Assembly (NCBI GenBank): GCA_022545645.1
Contig: JACZQQ010000089.1
Coordinates: 1 to 9,585, forward strand
From: Acidobacteriota bacterium
GTDB lineage: Bacteria; Acidobacteriota; UBA6911; RPQK01; JADFOI01
DNA: 9,585 nucleotides
Reading direction: 5' to 3'
Shown here piece after piece: positions 1 through 6,661 of this stretch (positions within the stretch are counted from its first letter, which is position 1; each line of letters opens with the position of its first letter). The notes beneath the pieces were generated by a model. The model did no database searches, was not told where the DNA came from, and worked only from the letters and a program-made list of their open reading frames with translations. Position numbers and translations under genes: made by a program.

Positions 1-30
1 ACTATGAAATGAAATGGTTTGTTCAACAAC

Positions 31-37
31 AGGAGGG
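31..37 (+). promoter_or_regulatory. Ribosome binding site of the flavodoxin-family gene
   Basis: AGGAGGG lies five bases before the ATG at 43. It is a near-perfect Shine-Dalgarno match and decides the start against the in-frame TTG at 19. Confidence 0.8.
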
Positions 38-42
38 AAACA

Positions 43-789
43 ATGACCTTAAGTGACAAGCAACTCGAAATGTGTGAGACCAGCCAGTGGGATTTCTCCG
101 ATCTTAATGCTCTATTTCTCAATTGTACTCTGAAAAAGACACCCGAAATGTCCCATACTCAAGGCCTCGTCGAGATTTCTAAGGCCATCATGGAGAAAAA
201 CGGCGTTTCCGTGGAGGTTGTGCGCCCCGTCGACTACAACATTGCCTATGGAGTCTATCCGGACATGACGGAGCAGGGCTGGGAGCAAGATGATTGGCCC
301 CAGATTTACGAGAAGGTCAAGGTAGCAGAAATACTGGTGATCACGTCCTCGATTTGGCTGGGTGAAAAGACTTCAGTGTGTACCAAAACCATTGAGCGGC
401 TCTATTCCAATTCCGGGGATCTGCATGAAAACGGGCAGTACATTTTCTATGGTCGTGTCGGGGGTTGTCTGATTACAGGCAACGAAGACGGAGCCAAGCA
501 CTGTGCCATGAACATTCTCTATTCCCTCCAGCATCTCGGCTACGTCATCCCGCCTCAAGCGGATGCCGACTGGCTGGGACCGGCAGGACCGGGACCCTCT
601 TATCTGGATCCCGGATCGGGAGGGCCCGAGAATGATTTCACCAATCGCAACACCACATTCATGACCTGGAATCTGCTCCACCTTGCGCGAATGTTCAAGG
701 ATGCAGGCGGGATTCCAGCACATGGCAATCAACGCTCCAAATGGGACGCGGGTTGCCGATTCGATCATCCCAATCCCTTATATCGGTAG
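43..789 (+). CDS. Flavodoxin-fold NAD(P)H-dependent FMN reductase family protein
   Basis: A 248-residue cytoplasmic protein with the flavodoxin-like alpha/beta layout of the NADPH-dependent FMN reductase family. After a short N-terminal extension, strand 1 runs into a phosphate-binding-type loop (about residues 23-39, LNCT then a Ser-His-Thr end). A second core strand (about 96-104) leads into the ITSSIWLGEK region and a helix with TIERLY, the usual flavin-contact stretch of this family. VGGCLITGNEDG (139-150) is a further core strand and turn. The C-terminal part is rich in Gly/Pro (179-195), then has NDFTNRNTT and IPAHGNQRS, which I recall as well conserved in a subgroup called simply flavodoxin family protein. 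The start at 43 follows a strong AGGAGGG; an upstream in-frame TTG at 19 would place that site inside the gene. The six cysteines are scattered, so it is not an iron-sulfur flavoprotein of the clustered-Cys type. It lies 65 bases before the ThDP enzyme gene on the same strand, possibly in one operon. Redox partner and substrate are unknown. Confidence 0.85.
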   Translation: MTLSDKQLEMCETSQWDFSDLNALFLNCTLKKTPEMSHTQGLVEISKAIMEKNGVSVEVVRPVDYNIAYGVYPDMTEQGWEQDDWPQIYEKVKVAEILVITSSIWLGEKTSVCTKTIERLYSNSGDLHENGQYIFYGRVGGCLITGNEDGAKHCAMNILYSLQHLGYVIPPQADADWLGPAGPGPSYLDPGSGGPENDFTNRNTTFMTWNLLHLARMFKDAGGIPAHGNQRSKWDAGCRFDHPNPLYR

Positions 790-854
790 AGCAGTGCCCT
801 TGACGGGGCCTCTTCACTAAAGGAGTGCTGGTCACGGCCAGCGCACGGAAAGAA

Positions 855-2528
855 ATGGTAACCCCCGCACAGAAACCGAAAAACGCCTCCGATCTGTTCA
901 TCCAGGCCCTGGAAAATGAGGGTGTGGAGGTCATTTATGGCGTGCCTGGCGAAGAGAATCTGGATTTTTTAGAAGCCTTACGCAAGTCAAGTATCCAGTT
1001 AATTCTTACCCGTCATGAGCAGGGAGCAGGGTTTATGGCAGCGACCTACGGACGGTTGACAGGTAAAGCCGGCGTGTGTCTTGCCACCCTTGGACCAGGA
1101 GCAACGAATCTTGTGACACCGGCAGCCTATGCGCAGCTGGGAGCCTTCCCCATGATGATGATCACGGGGCAGAAGCCTATTAAAAGGAGTAAGCAGGGAC
1201 AGTTTCAGATTGTGGATATTGTTGACATGATGCGTCCGCTAACCAAGTACACCCGGCAGATCGTCAATGTGAACATGATCCCCAGTATGGTACGCGAGGC
1301 TTTCCGCCAGGCCGAGGAAGAACGTCCCGGCGGAGTGCACCTGGAATTGCCGGAAGACATTGCAGCCGAGCAGGTAGATGCAGACACCCCACCGGTGTTT
1401 GAAATCAGCAAGCGGCTCCGCGGCGATGCCAATCAAACCGTCATCAATGATGCGGTTACTCTGATAAAAGAGGCAAAGCACCCGTTGCTTCTCATCGGTG
1501 CAGGTGCAAACCGTAAGCGGAGATGGAAAGCCCTCTCGGAATTTCTTGATCAAACCGGTATTCCGTTTTTCGACACCCAGATGGGGAAAGGCGTGGTCGG
1601 GGAATTACACCCTCTGTTTATGGGTACCGCGGCCTTATCGGACGGGGATTACCTGCACTGTGCGATCAATCGGGCGGATCTGATTATTAATGTTGGCCAT
1701 GATGTGGTAGAAAAGCCTCCCTTTTTTATGGAACATGGGGGTGCAAAGGTCATTCACATCAACTTCAAATCGGCATCCGTCGACAACGTTTATTTCCCCC
1801 AATTGGAAGTGGTGGGGGATATCGCAACTTCCGTGACACGCATTGCGGATAAGGTCGGTAAGACCAAATCACATGACTTCGCTTATTTCATGCAAGTGAG
1901 GAAACACTTACAAGAACATATCCATTTTGGAGAGGATGACGACAGCTTTCCAGTGAAACCACAGCGGATGGTCTGGGACGTACGCAGGGTCATGCTGGAC
2001 GACAGTATTATAGCGCTGGACAACGGCGTTTATAAGATCTGGTTTGCCAGAAACTATCCTGCTACTCAGCCGAACACCGTACTGCTCGATAATGCCCTGG
2101 CAACGATGGGCGCTGGCCTGCCCTCCGCTCTAGAGGCAGCACGATTGTATCGCGATCGGCGCGTCATGGCGATCTGCGGCGACGGCGGTTTCATGATGAA
2201 CAGCCAGGAGATGGAAACTGCAGTGCGCTTGAAGCTCAATCTTGTGGTGCTGGTACTGCGTGATAATTCCTATGGGATGATCCGCTGGAAACAGTATAGC
2301 ATGGGCCTGCCTGATTTTGGTTTGCAGTATGGCAACCCTGATTTCCCAAAATATGCAGAGAGCTATGGAGCGCATGGTCATCGGGTGACACGCACCGAAG
2401 ACCTGGTGCCCTTATTGGAACAGTGCTATCAGGAGGGCGGAGTACACCTGGTTGAACTGCCCGTTGACTATTCAGAGAACCAAAAGGTGTTGGTGGACGA
2501 ACTCAAAGAAAAGGTATGCCTGCTATGA
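855..2528 (+). CDS. ThDP-dependent acetolactate synthase-like enzyme (large/catalytic subunit type)
   Basis: A 557-residue ThDP enzyme with the three domains of the acetolactate synthase family. The N-terminal pyrimidine-binding domain holds GVPGEENLD (29-37), the catalytic Glu55 in RHEQGAGF, and the ATLGPGATN turn. GQKP (105-108), Gln118 and Lys131 match conserved active-site positions of the family. The middle domain spans about 190-340. The C-terminal PP domain carries the ThDP/Mg motif GDGG (442-445) with Asn471. Where FAD-binding anabolic enzymes have GARFDDR, this protein has VGHDVVEKPP (280-289), like the GYDPIEYDP of FAD-free catabolic AlsS. This, and the absence of a small subunit gene, points to a catabolic, unregulated enzyme. 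The classical reaction is two pyruvate to acetolactate and CO2. However, the position equivalent to the AHAS specificity tryptophan is Lys479, so another acceptor is possible. Start: ATG 855 has GGA five bases upstream. An in-frame GTG at 825 overlaps the better AGGAG (821-825) and so is unlikely to use it; the exact start is uncertain. Confidence 0.85.
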   Translation: MVTPAQKPKNASDLFIQALENEGVEVIYGVPGEENLDFLEALRKSSIQLILTRHEQGAGFMAATYGRLTGKAGVCLATLGPGATNLVTPAAYAQLGAFPMMMITGQKPIKRSKQGQFQIVDIVDMMRPLTKYTRQIVNVNMIPSMVREAFRQAEEERPGGVHLELPEDIAAEQVDADTPPVFEISKRLRGDANQTVINDAVTLIKEAKHPLLLIGAGANRKRRWKALSEFLDQTGIPFFDTQMGKGVVGELHPLFMGTAALSDGDYLHCAINRADLIINVGHDVVEKPPFFMEHGGAKVIHINFKSASVDNVYFPQLEVVGDIATSVTRIADKVGKTKSHDFAYFMQVRKHLQEHIHFGEDDDSFPVKPQRMVWDVRRVMLDDSIIALDNGVYKIWFARNYPATQPNTVLLDNALATMGAGLPSALEAARLYRDRRVMAICGDGGFMMNSQEMETAVRLKLNLVVLVLRDNSYGMIRWKQYSMGLPDFGLQYGNPDFPKYAESYGAHGHRVTRTEDLVPLLEQCYQEGGVHLVELPVDYSENQKVLVDELKEKVCLL

Positions 2529-3934
2529 AGGCGCACACACAAAAGAAGACAGTCCTGACGCTTGACGTCTCATCACCCTTCGATGGGTCGCTCATTAGAA
2601 CCATCCCCATGCAGGGTGCCGACGACGCTGAAGCAATGCTGGAGAAGGCCCTTGCATGCTATAGGAACCGTGATGGCTGGCTGGAGCATCATGAGCGTAT
2701 TGCTATTTTAGAGAAATTAGCCATATCCATTGAATCCGAAGCCGATGACTTTGCCTTGCTCATTGCCCAAGAGGGCGGCAAACCGTTGACGGATGCTCGA
2801 GTGGAAGTGGCCCGTGCCATCGATGGCATCGGCCTGGCCATCAAGGAACTTTCCCAGGTCATGCGGGGGGAAGAAATTCCTATGGGGCATACTCCTGCGG
2901 CTACAGGGCGTACTGCCTTCACCACCTATGAGCCCATTGGCGTGGTCGTAGCGATCAGCGCCTTTAACCACCCGCTCAACCTGATCGTCCACCAAGTCGT
3001 GCCGGCCATTGCAGTGGGATGTCCGGTGATTGTGAAACCTGCACAGACCACCCCACTGAACTGCATCCGGTTTGTCGAACTGGTCTATGAGGCCGGGTTA
3101 TCCGAGGAGTGGTGCCAATGTATCGTGTGTGACAGGAACGTAGCAGAACAGCTGGTGACGGATTCACGCATTCACTTTTTCACGTTTGTAGGATCAGCCA
3201 AAGTGGGTTGGATGCTGCGCAGCAAATTGGCGCCTGGCGTACGCTGCGCGCTGGAGCACGGAGGAGTGGCCCCGGTGATTGTCGATGACACGGCCAGTCT
3301 GGACACGGTGATCCCCTCCCTGCTCAAAGGTGGGTTCTATCATGCGGGGCAAGTCTGTGTCTCCGTACAGCGTGTGTTTGCAGCGGAATCCATTGCCACA
3401 GACCTGGCTCAGCAATTGGCAGAGGGTGCAGGCAAACTGAAGGTGGGGGACGCCACTAAGGAGGACACCGAAGTGGGGCCTCTCATCCTGCCAGGTGAAG
3501 TGGAGCGGGTGCATGCCTGGGTGACAGAGGCGGTTGACAATGGTGCGCAGCTGCTGACGGGGGGCAAGAAACTCAGTGATACGACCTATGCGCCAACAGT
3601 GCTGTTCAACCCACCCATGGATGCCAAGGTCTCAACGCTTGAAATTTTTGGACCGGTCGTGTGCGTGTACGCTTATCAGGATCGTGGTGAAGCGATAGAT
3701 CGTGCCAATGGTTTGGATATGGCCTTCCAGGCTGCTGTATATACCAACGACCTGGCGGTAGCCAGGGATACGATCAAGCGCCTGGATGCATCGACTGTCC
3801 TGGTCAATGACCACACTGCATTTCGCGTAGACTGGATGCCCTTTGCCGGACGACGCACCTCCGGTTATGGCATCGGCGGAATTGGCTACACCATGCACGA
3901 CATGGTTCAGCACAAGATGGCGGTGTTTAAATAA
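2525..3934 (+). CDS. NAD(P)+-dependent aldehyde dehydrogenase
   Basis: A 469-residue soluble enzyme of the ALDH superfamily, of usual length, oxidising an aldehyde to the acid with NAD+ or NADP+. All landmarks are present: SAFNHP with the oxyanion Asn148, VIVKPA with cofactor-binding Lys171, FTFVGSAKVG (220-229) as the Rossmann glycine motif, LEHGG with general base Glu244, GQVCVS with catalytic nucleophile Cys278, and LEIFGP with Glu373. The C-terminus has MPFAGRRTSGYG, the usual end motif. The gene begins with an ATGA overlap with the stop codon of the ThDP enzyme gene. AAAGG lies about ten bases before this ATG; the alternative ATG at 2516 sits only one base after it and is less likely. 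Such tight coupling suggests that the dehydrogenase handles an aldehyde made or released in the same pathway as the ThDP enzyme. The family resemblance does not identify the aldehyde. Confidence 0.9.
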   Translation: MKAHTQKKTVLTLDVSSPFDGSLIRTIPMQGADDAEAMLEKALACYRNRDGWLEHHERIAILEKLAISIESEADDFALLIAQEGGKPLTDARVEVARAIDGIGLAIKELSQVMRGEEIPMGHTPAATGRTAFTTYEPIGVVVAISAFNHPLNLIVHQVVPAIAVGCPVIVKPAQTTPLNCIRFVELVYEAGLSEEWCQCIVCDRNVAEQLVTDSRIHFFTFVGSAKVGWMLRSKLAPGVRCALEHGGVAPVIVDDTASLDTVIPSLLKGGFYHAGQVCVSVQRVFAAESIATDLAQQLAEGAGKLKVGDATKEDTEVGPLILPGEVERVHAWVTEAVDNGAQLLTGGKKLSDTTYAPTVLFNPPMDAKVSTLEIFGPVVCVYAYQDRGEAIDRANGLDMAFQAAVYTNDLAVARDTIKRLDASTVLVNDHTAFRVDWMPFAGRRTSGYGIGGIGYTMHDMVQHKMAVFK

Positions 3935-4107
3935 ACGGGGCCCAGAGCCCTGTGGTACAGCACCCATACAGGTTTAATTTCCTACCCTGTTTCTACCCCG
4001 GAACCGCCCAACAACAGGAAAAACTCTGCAACAGCTGGACCTTACAAGAGGTGACGGTTTGGATTCCTGGGGATTCAAAGTGCGGGTTAGGGAGGCACAA
4101 TTGAATA
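3935..4107. other. Intergenic stretch between the ALDH gene and tRNA-His
   Basis: A 173-base convergent gap. It holds only weak hairpins, for example ACAGG (3968-3972) with CCTGT (3986-3990) followed by TTTCT, and CTGT/ACAG around 3950-3959. No open frame with family likeness is seen, and no convincing terminator on either strand. Confidence 0.5.
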
Positions 4108-4184
4108 TGGGGTGGGCGACGGGGCTCGAACCCGCGGCCACAGGGACCACAACCCTGTGCTCTACCAACTGAGCTACGCCCACC
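4108..4184 (-). tRNA. tRNA-His (anticodon GTG)
   Basis: Read on the minus strand from 4184 this is a full cloverleaf. It has G-1 plus the acceptor GTGGGCG paired with CGCCCAC, a GCTC/GAGC D arm, anticodon stem CAGGG/CCCTG with loop TTGTGGT (anticodon GTG at 4150-4148), and the T arm with GTTCGAG. The unpaired discriminator C opposite G-1 is the identity mark of tRNA-His. The 3' CCA is encoded (4110-4108). Confidence 0.96.
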
Positions 4185-4198
4185 ATAGCAACTCTCGT

Positions 4199-4228
4199 AT
4201 TGTAGTGTGTCCTGGGGCCGAGGAGCAA
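4199..4228 (-). promoter_or_regulatory. Putative promoter of tRNA-His
   Basis: On the minus strand a TACAAT -10 box (4204-4199) lies 18 bases after TTGCTC (4228-4223), a partial match to the -35 consensus. Initiation about seven bases downstream would give a leader of roughly eight bases before the tRNA. The -10 box is good and the -35 is weak. Confidence 0.45.
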
Positions 4229-4261
4229 GCGAAGCAGCGGACAACTGACCATCCAAACCCC

Positions 4262-4296
4262 CTTGACCTGGAACTTGGAGTATGGAACCTGAAACC
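4262..4296 (+). repeat. Degenerate 7-bp tandem repeat, consensus near TGGAACC
   Basis: Five consecutive heptads: CTTGACC, TGGAACT, TGGAGTA, TGGAACC and TGAAACC. The units keep strict 7-base spacing while varying at the last positions and at the third base. The array sits in the 143-base gap between the tRNA-His gene and the divergent nucleotidase gene, just before the latter's start region. Function is unknown. Confidence 0.6.
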
Positions 4297-4327
4297 CGCA
4301 CCTTCTACGCCCGATTGTGAGAAGATT

Positions 4328-5296
4328 ATGGGCACAATGATTGATCTTGATCATCCTGAAATTGGGTTTGCGGTTGGTGCCTTGAAAGAAGCCGCCCAAC
4401 TGGCAAAAAGAATACAGCGGGAGATGGCGCCCACCGCCCTGACCAAAGAGGACAAATCACCCGTTACGGTTGCTGATTTCGCTGTTCAGGCTCTGTTGGG
4501 GCGATCACTGGAAATGGCTTTTCCGGAGGACACGCTGGTGGCCGAAGAGGATTCCGCAACGCTCCGCAGTACCCAACAGCAAGGCATTCAGAACCAGGTG
4601 GTGGAATCCATCGCCCACAGCGTGCCTGACGCCACTTTGGAACAGGTTTACCAGTGGATCGATCGAGGCGGCAAAGAATCCGGCCATCGCTTCTGGACAC
4701 TGGATCCCATTGACGGCACCAAGGGTTTTTTGAGGGGCGACCAGTACGCCGTGGCACTGGCCCTGGTGGTCAAGGGTGAGGTTCAGATTGGCGCTCTGGC
4801 ATGCCCCAACCTGGGGGGTGGCTCCCTGATCATCGCCGTACGTGGACAAGGGTGCTGGAGAACCCACTTAACCGGTCCTGAAGGGTTTGAAAAACTCCGG
4901 GTCTCTGCATGTGAAGATCCCGCCCAAGCGCGCCTCCTGCGATCGTTTGAGGCTGAGCACACCAACGTGGGTCAAATGGATGAACTGATGCAGGCCATAG
5001 GAGTCAGTGCCCAACCTGTGCTCATGGATAGCCAGGCTAAATATGCTGTCCTGGCCGAGGGAACGGGTGACTTGCTCTTTCGTCTTCTCTCCCCGACCTA
5101 TCCGGATTACCGGGAGAAAATCTGGGACCAAGCCGCGGGCTCTCTGGTGATCGAAGAGGCAGGTGGACGGATCACCGATCTGGATGGGAAACGTCTGGAT
5201 TTTTCAGTGGGACCGCTCTTAACCCAAAATCGAGGAGTGGTTGCATCCAACGGTCATTTACATGAAGCGGCTCTCAAGGCGTTGCGGGCGCACTGA
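4328..5296 (+). CDS. 3'(2'),5'-bisphosphate nucleotidase, HAL2/SAL1-like (inositol monophosphatase superfamily)
   Basis: A 322-residue Mg2+-dependent, Li+-sensitive-type phosphatase. It is predicted to remove the 3' phosphate of PAP (adenosine 3',5'-bisphosphate) and possibly PAPS, clearing the by-product of sulfate assimilation and sulfotransfer. The metal site is complete: SPVTVAD ending at Asp50, Glu73-Glu74, DPIDGT (126-131) and WDQAAG with Asp267. FLRGDQYAVALALV, the SFEAEH segment (206-211), DSQAKYAVLAEG and YREKIWD follow the yeast HAL2/plant SAL1 pattern more closely than the shorter Escherichia coli CysQ. The ATG at 4328 follows GAGAAG at a short 3-base gap; an ATG at 4337 (12-base gap) is equally possible. 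The open frame continues upstream to 4112, but that part lies antisense across the tRNA and should not be included. No other sulfur gene is nearby. The gene ends 12 bases from a convergent gene. Confidence 0.9.
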   Translation: MGTMIDLDHPEIGFAVGALKEAAQLAKRIQREMAPTALTKEDKSPVTVADFAVQALLGRSLEMAFPEDTLVAEEDSATLRSTQQQGIQNQVVESIAHSVPDATLEQVYQWIDRGGKESGHRFWTLDPIDGTKGFLRGDQYAVALALVVKGEVQIGALACPNLGGGSLIIAVRGQGCWRTHLTGPEGFEKLRVSACEDPAQARLLRSFEAEHTNVGQMDELMQAIGVSAQPVLMDSQAKYAVLAEGTGDLLFRLLSPTYPDYREKIWDQAAGSLVIEEAGGRITDLDGKRLDFSVGPLLTQNRGVVASNGHLHEAALKALRAH

Positions 5297-5314
5297 AACA
5301 GTCGGCGGTCAGTG
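5291..5314. other. Inverted repeat joining two convergent gene ends
   Basis: CACTGA at 5291-5296 is mirrored by TCAGTG at 5309-5314 with a 12-base loop. Each arm is the last sense codon plus stop (CAC TGA) of the two convergent genes. The stem is only 6 bp and has no U-run, so a terminator role is weakly supported. Confidence 0.35.
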
Positions 5315-5602
5315 AAGATAGCCGGAGAATTCCGTTTCAAAGTCAGGGTAATAGGTGGAAATCACGGTGATGTCAAAACTGGTCAAAATTGACTCCTGGG
5401 GTTCCCGTTCCAACAGGAACTCAAAGGCCGCATGTACGCAATTTTCAGGGCTCACCTGACTTCCAGTCAGCTTCTCGTAAGTGAACTGGGTCATGGTGAC
5501 CTCATGCTGAGTTTCACCCCCGCTCCCTTTTAAGGTGACGGTGAACCCAAAGGGATCCTCATTCTTGGTTTGTATGACCTTGACCCTGCTGTGTTTGCTC
5601 AC
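5309..5602 (-). CDS. Small conserved hypothetical protein
   Basis: A 97-residue soluble protein with no signal peptide or membrane segment, starting at a GTG with a distant GGGAAAG upstream. The N-terminal half looks like a beta-rich domain (KVIQTKNEDPFGFTVTL, then an ETQHEVTMTQFTYEKL stretch). The C-terminal half has AAFEFLLEREPQESIL (about 58-73) followed by SFDITVISTYYPDFE (about 74-88). I recall this latter pattern, a helix with EFLLERE then SFD..VI..Y.P..E, in small unannotated proteins of many bacteria, so the gene is real although its function is unknown. It lies 78 bases downstream of the VWA gene on the same strand and could be read through from that operon. It faces the nucleotidase gene tail to tail. 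Confidence 0.8.
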   Translation of the reverse strand: MSKHSRVKVIQTKNEDPFGFTVTLKGSGGETQHEVTMTQFTYEKLTGSQVSPENCVHAAFEFLLEREPQESILTSFDITVISTYYPDFETEFSGYLH

Positions 5603-5632
5603 AATGTGATTCTTTCCCGAGCCAAAATTGTA

Positions 5633-5674
5633 AGGGACCAGGGCCCTGTTTGCAAATATCCTAGCCTGGCCCCT
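5633..5674 (-). terminator. Possible hairpin terminator after the MoxR/VWA operon
   Basis: On the minus strand AGGGGCCAGG (5674-5665) can pair with CCTGGTCCCT (5642-5633) through one G-U wobble, giving a 10-bp stem with a 22-base loop. It begins six bases after the VWA stop codon and is followed by TTACAATTTTGG, a broken T-rich tail. Inside lies a competing 10-bp palindrome, CAGGGCCCTG (5639-5648). The long loop and interrupted U-run make it a weak or partial terminator. Confidence 0.35.
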
Positions 5675-5680
5675 AGCGAG

Positions 5681-6661
5681 CTATCCGGTCACATAGAAAC
5701 TGGGAAAGGCTCTCAAAGCGCAACCCACCATCAGCAAAAAGCTGGCCGCTATCAGAAGCGGCAGAGAGAGGGCCTGGTTGCGAAGGTACTCGGTGATCTG
5801 CACAGGATTCCTTTCCAGGCGATCGATCTGCCGGGAAACCTCTCTCAACTCCTCGACGTGCATGGCATTAAAATAGTCTCCACCCGTCTCACGAACCGCA
5901 CCCGTCAAAGAGCCCAAGACCGATTCAATGGGTACACCCACGCCCACAAAGTAAACTCGGGTCTTGTTTTGACGGGCCCTTTCCAAAGGACGGTCGGGTT
6001 TCCGTCCGTAGTTGTGTTCCGCATCGGTAAAGACGATGATGGCCTTCCCTTCTCTGTCCCTCTCAACGCCAAAAAAGGAGAGCAGATCGTTGGAGAGGCG
6101 CAGACCCTCTCCAACAGAGGTCAGACCTTCGCCGATGAGCGTATTCCCATCCACCATCTCGATATATTCAGAGAGGACCTGGTGGTCAGTGGTCAGCGGA
6201 TTGACCAGGTAAGCGTTGGCCGAGAAAACCACCAACCCGATCCGATCCTGGGGTCGACTGCGGATGAAGTCCAGAGCGACCTGCTTCACCGCCTCCAGGC
6301 GAGTCAACCCTGGATCGGAGAAGGCCGAGACCGTTTCCGACGGGCCCTCAACGCTCTTTTGCATGCTGGCGGACAAATCAATGCAAAGAACCAAATCCAA
6401 GGCACGAACGGTGGTCTGCCTCTGCCCGATCGGCAATACCGGCTGAATGAACACGCCCACAAGGAGCAAGATAATGACCCATTCGATCAGACGGGGAATG
6501 TAGAGCCAGAAAGGAGGCTTTTGAAAACCGAAACCGGCGAAGCGATCCGCCAACGGATGCTCCACAGAGCGGCGCCAGAAGCGGCTCCGAAAGAGCAAGA
6601 CCACGACCGGGATCAGCACCAGCACAAGAAGGTCGGGACGCAGAATCTCAATGGGGTTCAT
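5681..6661 (-). CDS. BatA-like VWA-domain membrane protein
   Basis: A 326-residue integral membrane protein with BatA/BatB topology. There are two N-terminal membrane segments (about 8-25 and 57-74), a von Willebrand factor A domain (about 86-285), and a C-terminal membrane segment (about 299-317). The metal-ion-dependent adhesion site is complete: Asp95-x-Ser97-x-Ser99 in CIDLSASM, Thr174 in GNTLIGEGL, and Asp213 in VFTDAEHN. Members are thought to present a protein-binding VWA domain to MoxR-type ATPases or their clients. The ATG at 6661 overlaps the TGA of the preceding BatD-like gene as ATGA, which favours translational coupling. A TTG at 6709 with a GGAAG upstream is an alternative that would add 16 residues without family likeness. 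It is the last gene of the four-gene set; a second VWA gene and a TPR gene, often next in Bat operons, are missing. Confidence 0.88.
   Translation of the reverse strand: MNPIEILRPDLLVLVLIPVVVLLFRSRFWRRSVEHPLADRFAGFGFQKPPFWLYIPRLIEWVIILLLVGVFIQPVLPIGQRQTTVRALDLVLCIDLSASMQKSVEGPSETVSAFSDPGLTRLEAVKQVALDFIRSRPQDRIGLVVFSANAYLVNPLTTDHQVLSEYIEMVDGNTLIGEGLTSVGEGLRLSNDLLSFFGVERDREGKAIIVFTDAEHNYGRKPDRPLERARQNKTRVYFVGVGVPIESVLGSLTGAVRETGGDYFNAMHVEELREVSRQIDRLERNPVQITEYLRNQALSLPLLIAASFLLMVGCALRAFPSFYVTG

Noticed and set aside
43..789. Iron-sulfur flavoprotein
   Set aside because: The cysteines are spread along the chain and do not form the compact Cys cluster of that family.
825..827. GTG start for the ThDP enzyme gene
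   Set aside because: It overlaps the AGGAG that would have to serve it. ATG 855 is a better start, although its own ribosome site is modest.
3936..4000. Terminator after the ALDH gene
   Set aside because: CGGGG/CCCCG and ACAGG/CCTGT pairings are short with long loops, and the T-run after the second is broken. Not enough to call.
4263..4286. Promoter for the nucleotidase gene (TTGACC with TATGGA)
   Set aside because: The spacing is only 12 bases and both boxes lie within the heptad repeat.
4262..4296. CRISPR-like repeat
   Set aside because: Units of 7 bases without spacers; it is a simple degenerate tandem repeat.
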